Source of the DNA: Chloroflexaceae bacterium
GTDB lineage: Bacteria; Chloroflexota; Chloroflexia; Chloroflexales; Chloroflexaceae
Assembly: GCA_012031225.1 (NCBI GenBank)
Contig: JAAUTZ010000040.1
Location: 1 to 33,484 of the forward strand
Direction of reading: 5' to 3'
DNA length: 33,484 bases
Part shown: in pieces, positions 33,069 to 33,484 of the stretch
Numbering within the stretch: position 1 is the stretch's first letter
How the letters are laid out: each line of letters starts with the position of its first letter
The notes under the pieces: generated by a model
The model's input: the letters and a program-made list of their open reading frames with translations, nothing else
Told to the model about the DNA's origin: nothing
The model's database searches: none
Made by a program: the position numbers and the translations under genes

Positions 33069-33097
33069 TTGACAGATTGGGCATAGGCACGTATAAT
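33069..33097 (+). promoter_or_regulatory. Consensus promoter of the tRNA genes
   Basis: TTGACA (33069-33074), a 17-base spacer and TATAAT (33092-33097) form a perfect consensus housekeeping-sigma promoter. tRNA-Leu begins 11 bases past the -10, so transcription starts within a few bases of the mature 5' end. Confidence 0.93.
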
Positions 33098-33108
33098 ATG
33101 GCAGTTAA

Positions 33109-33194
<86 letters not shown>

Positions 33195-33206
33195 CCCATA
33201 TTTTAG

Positions 33207-33282
33207 GGGCGATTAGCTCAGTTGGTAGAGCATCTCGTTTACACCGAGGGGGTCGGGGGTTCGAGTCCCTCATCGCCCACCA
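33207..33282 (+). tRNA. tRNA-Val (anticodon TAC)
   Basis: The 76-base cloverleaf includes an encoded CCA. The acceptor stem is GGGCGAT/ATCGCCC, the D arm GCTCAGTTGGTAGAGC, and the anticodon loop TTTACAC gives anticodon TAC at 33240-33242. The T arm is GGGGGTTCGAGTCCCTC-like. It follows tRNA-Leu by 12 bases on the same transcript. Confidence 0.97.
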
Positions 33283-33306
33283 TTTCGGTGCTAGCATAAG
33301 TAGCTT

Positions 33307-33344
33307 ACCGCAGATCTTCTGCACCACCTCACCGCAGATCTTCT
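33307..33344. repeat. Direct repeat ACCGCAGATCTTCT
   Basis: Two exact 14-bp copies lie at 33307-33320 and 33331-33344, starting 24 bases apart, just downstream of the tRNA pair. Their function is unknown. Confidence 0.8.
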
Positions 33345-33390
33345 CCGCCGAGTGAAGTCGGCATCATTCATCCACCAGCCGGTAGCCGAC

Positions 33391-33426
33391 CCCTTCGTGC
33401 CCTTCGCGTCCTTCGTGCCCTTCGTG
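33391..33426. repeat. Four 9-bp tandem units (CCCTTCGTG type)
   Basis: CCCTTCGTG, CCCTTCGCG, TCCTTCGTG and CCCTTCGTG follow each other without gaps, with one substitution in each of the two middle units. The repeat lies outside any gene. Confidence 0.85.
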
Positions 33427-33440
33427 GTCTGCCTTCCGGC

Positions 33441-33482
33441 CCTGACACCTATCACCCGACACCTGAAACCTGACACCTGATA
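33441..33482. repeat. Six 7-bp tandem units (CCTGACA type)
   Basis: Six heptamers of the form CCTGACA, CCTATCA, CCCGACA, CCTGAAA, CCTGACA and CCTGATA run to the window edge, where the next CC suggests that the array continues. This is a short heptameric intergenic repeat. Confidence 0.85.
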
Positions 33483-33484
33483 CC

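Noticed and set aside
33307..33484. CRISPR array
   Set aside because: Units are 7-14 bp and mostly contiguous, without 25-40 bp repeats or unique spacers, and no cas gene is present.

Overview
The window reads as a chromosomal segment from a filamentous anoxygenic phototroph of the order Chloroflexales (phylum Chloroflexota). The evidence is a pair of bacteriochlorophyll genes (bchY, bchZ) beside the 5' end of a 16S rRNA gene, a GC-rich coding style, frequent GTG starts, a secreted protein ending in the YLPLV-type tail I associate with Chloroflexota, and proline/threonine-rich stalks. The genus cannot be fixed from the short 16S fragment. The assignment rests on gene content and not on a search.

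Layout. 1-484: 16S rRNA 5' end (minus strand) with its leader, boxA and a strong promoter, separated from bchZ by a 16-bp inverted repeat. 485-3990: bchYZ (chlorophyllide reductase subunits) and aroK, all minus. 4189-7479: a membrane-anchored zincin, then a folB - glycosyltransferase - pteridine-reductase-like SDR cluster in which the SDR is frameshifted. 7523-11994 (minus): flippase-like membrane protein, ligA, ribA and folE. 12112-12528: the wreck of a two-component system, a receiver-domain start joined to a histidine-kinase ATPase end. 12677-13564: a TusA and DsrE2-like sulfur-carrier pair behind phased CTTAC boxes. 13728-18524: a two-gene CHAT-protease/SIR2 plus nSTAND-ATPase operon. 18716-23377: a small membrane protein, a secreted beta-lactamase-fold hydrolase, a universal stress protein and an S9 peptidase. 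23602-28584: an unknown protein, a DapA-family lyase and a large secreted glycoside hydrolase. 28678-33015: a macro-domain protein, an M24 peptidase, a small unknown protein and a large GT-C-like membrane protein. 33069-33282: a consensus promoter driving tRNA-Leu(GAG) and tRNA-Val(TAC). 33307-33484: tandem short repeats.

The best candidate for an undescribed system is the CHAT-SIR2/nSTAND operon. A STAND ATPase switch, anchored in the membrane with a long P/T-rich stalk, is encoded 21 bp behind a protein that fuses a caspase-like CHAT protease to a SIR2-like domain keeping the Asn and His expected of an NADase. It resembles the NTP-regulated conflict or cell-death systems known from multicellular bacteria. 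Second-tier points are a possible pterin-glycosylation cluster around folB/folE, the collapsed two-component remnant, and several intergenic palindromes placed exactly on promoter elements (rRNA promoter, bchYZ promoter).

All functional calls come from reading motifs and gene order. No database search was run.
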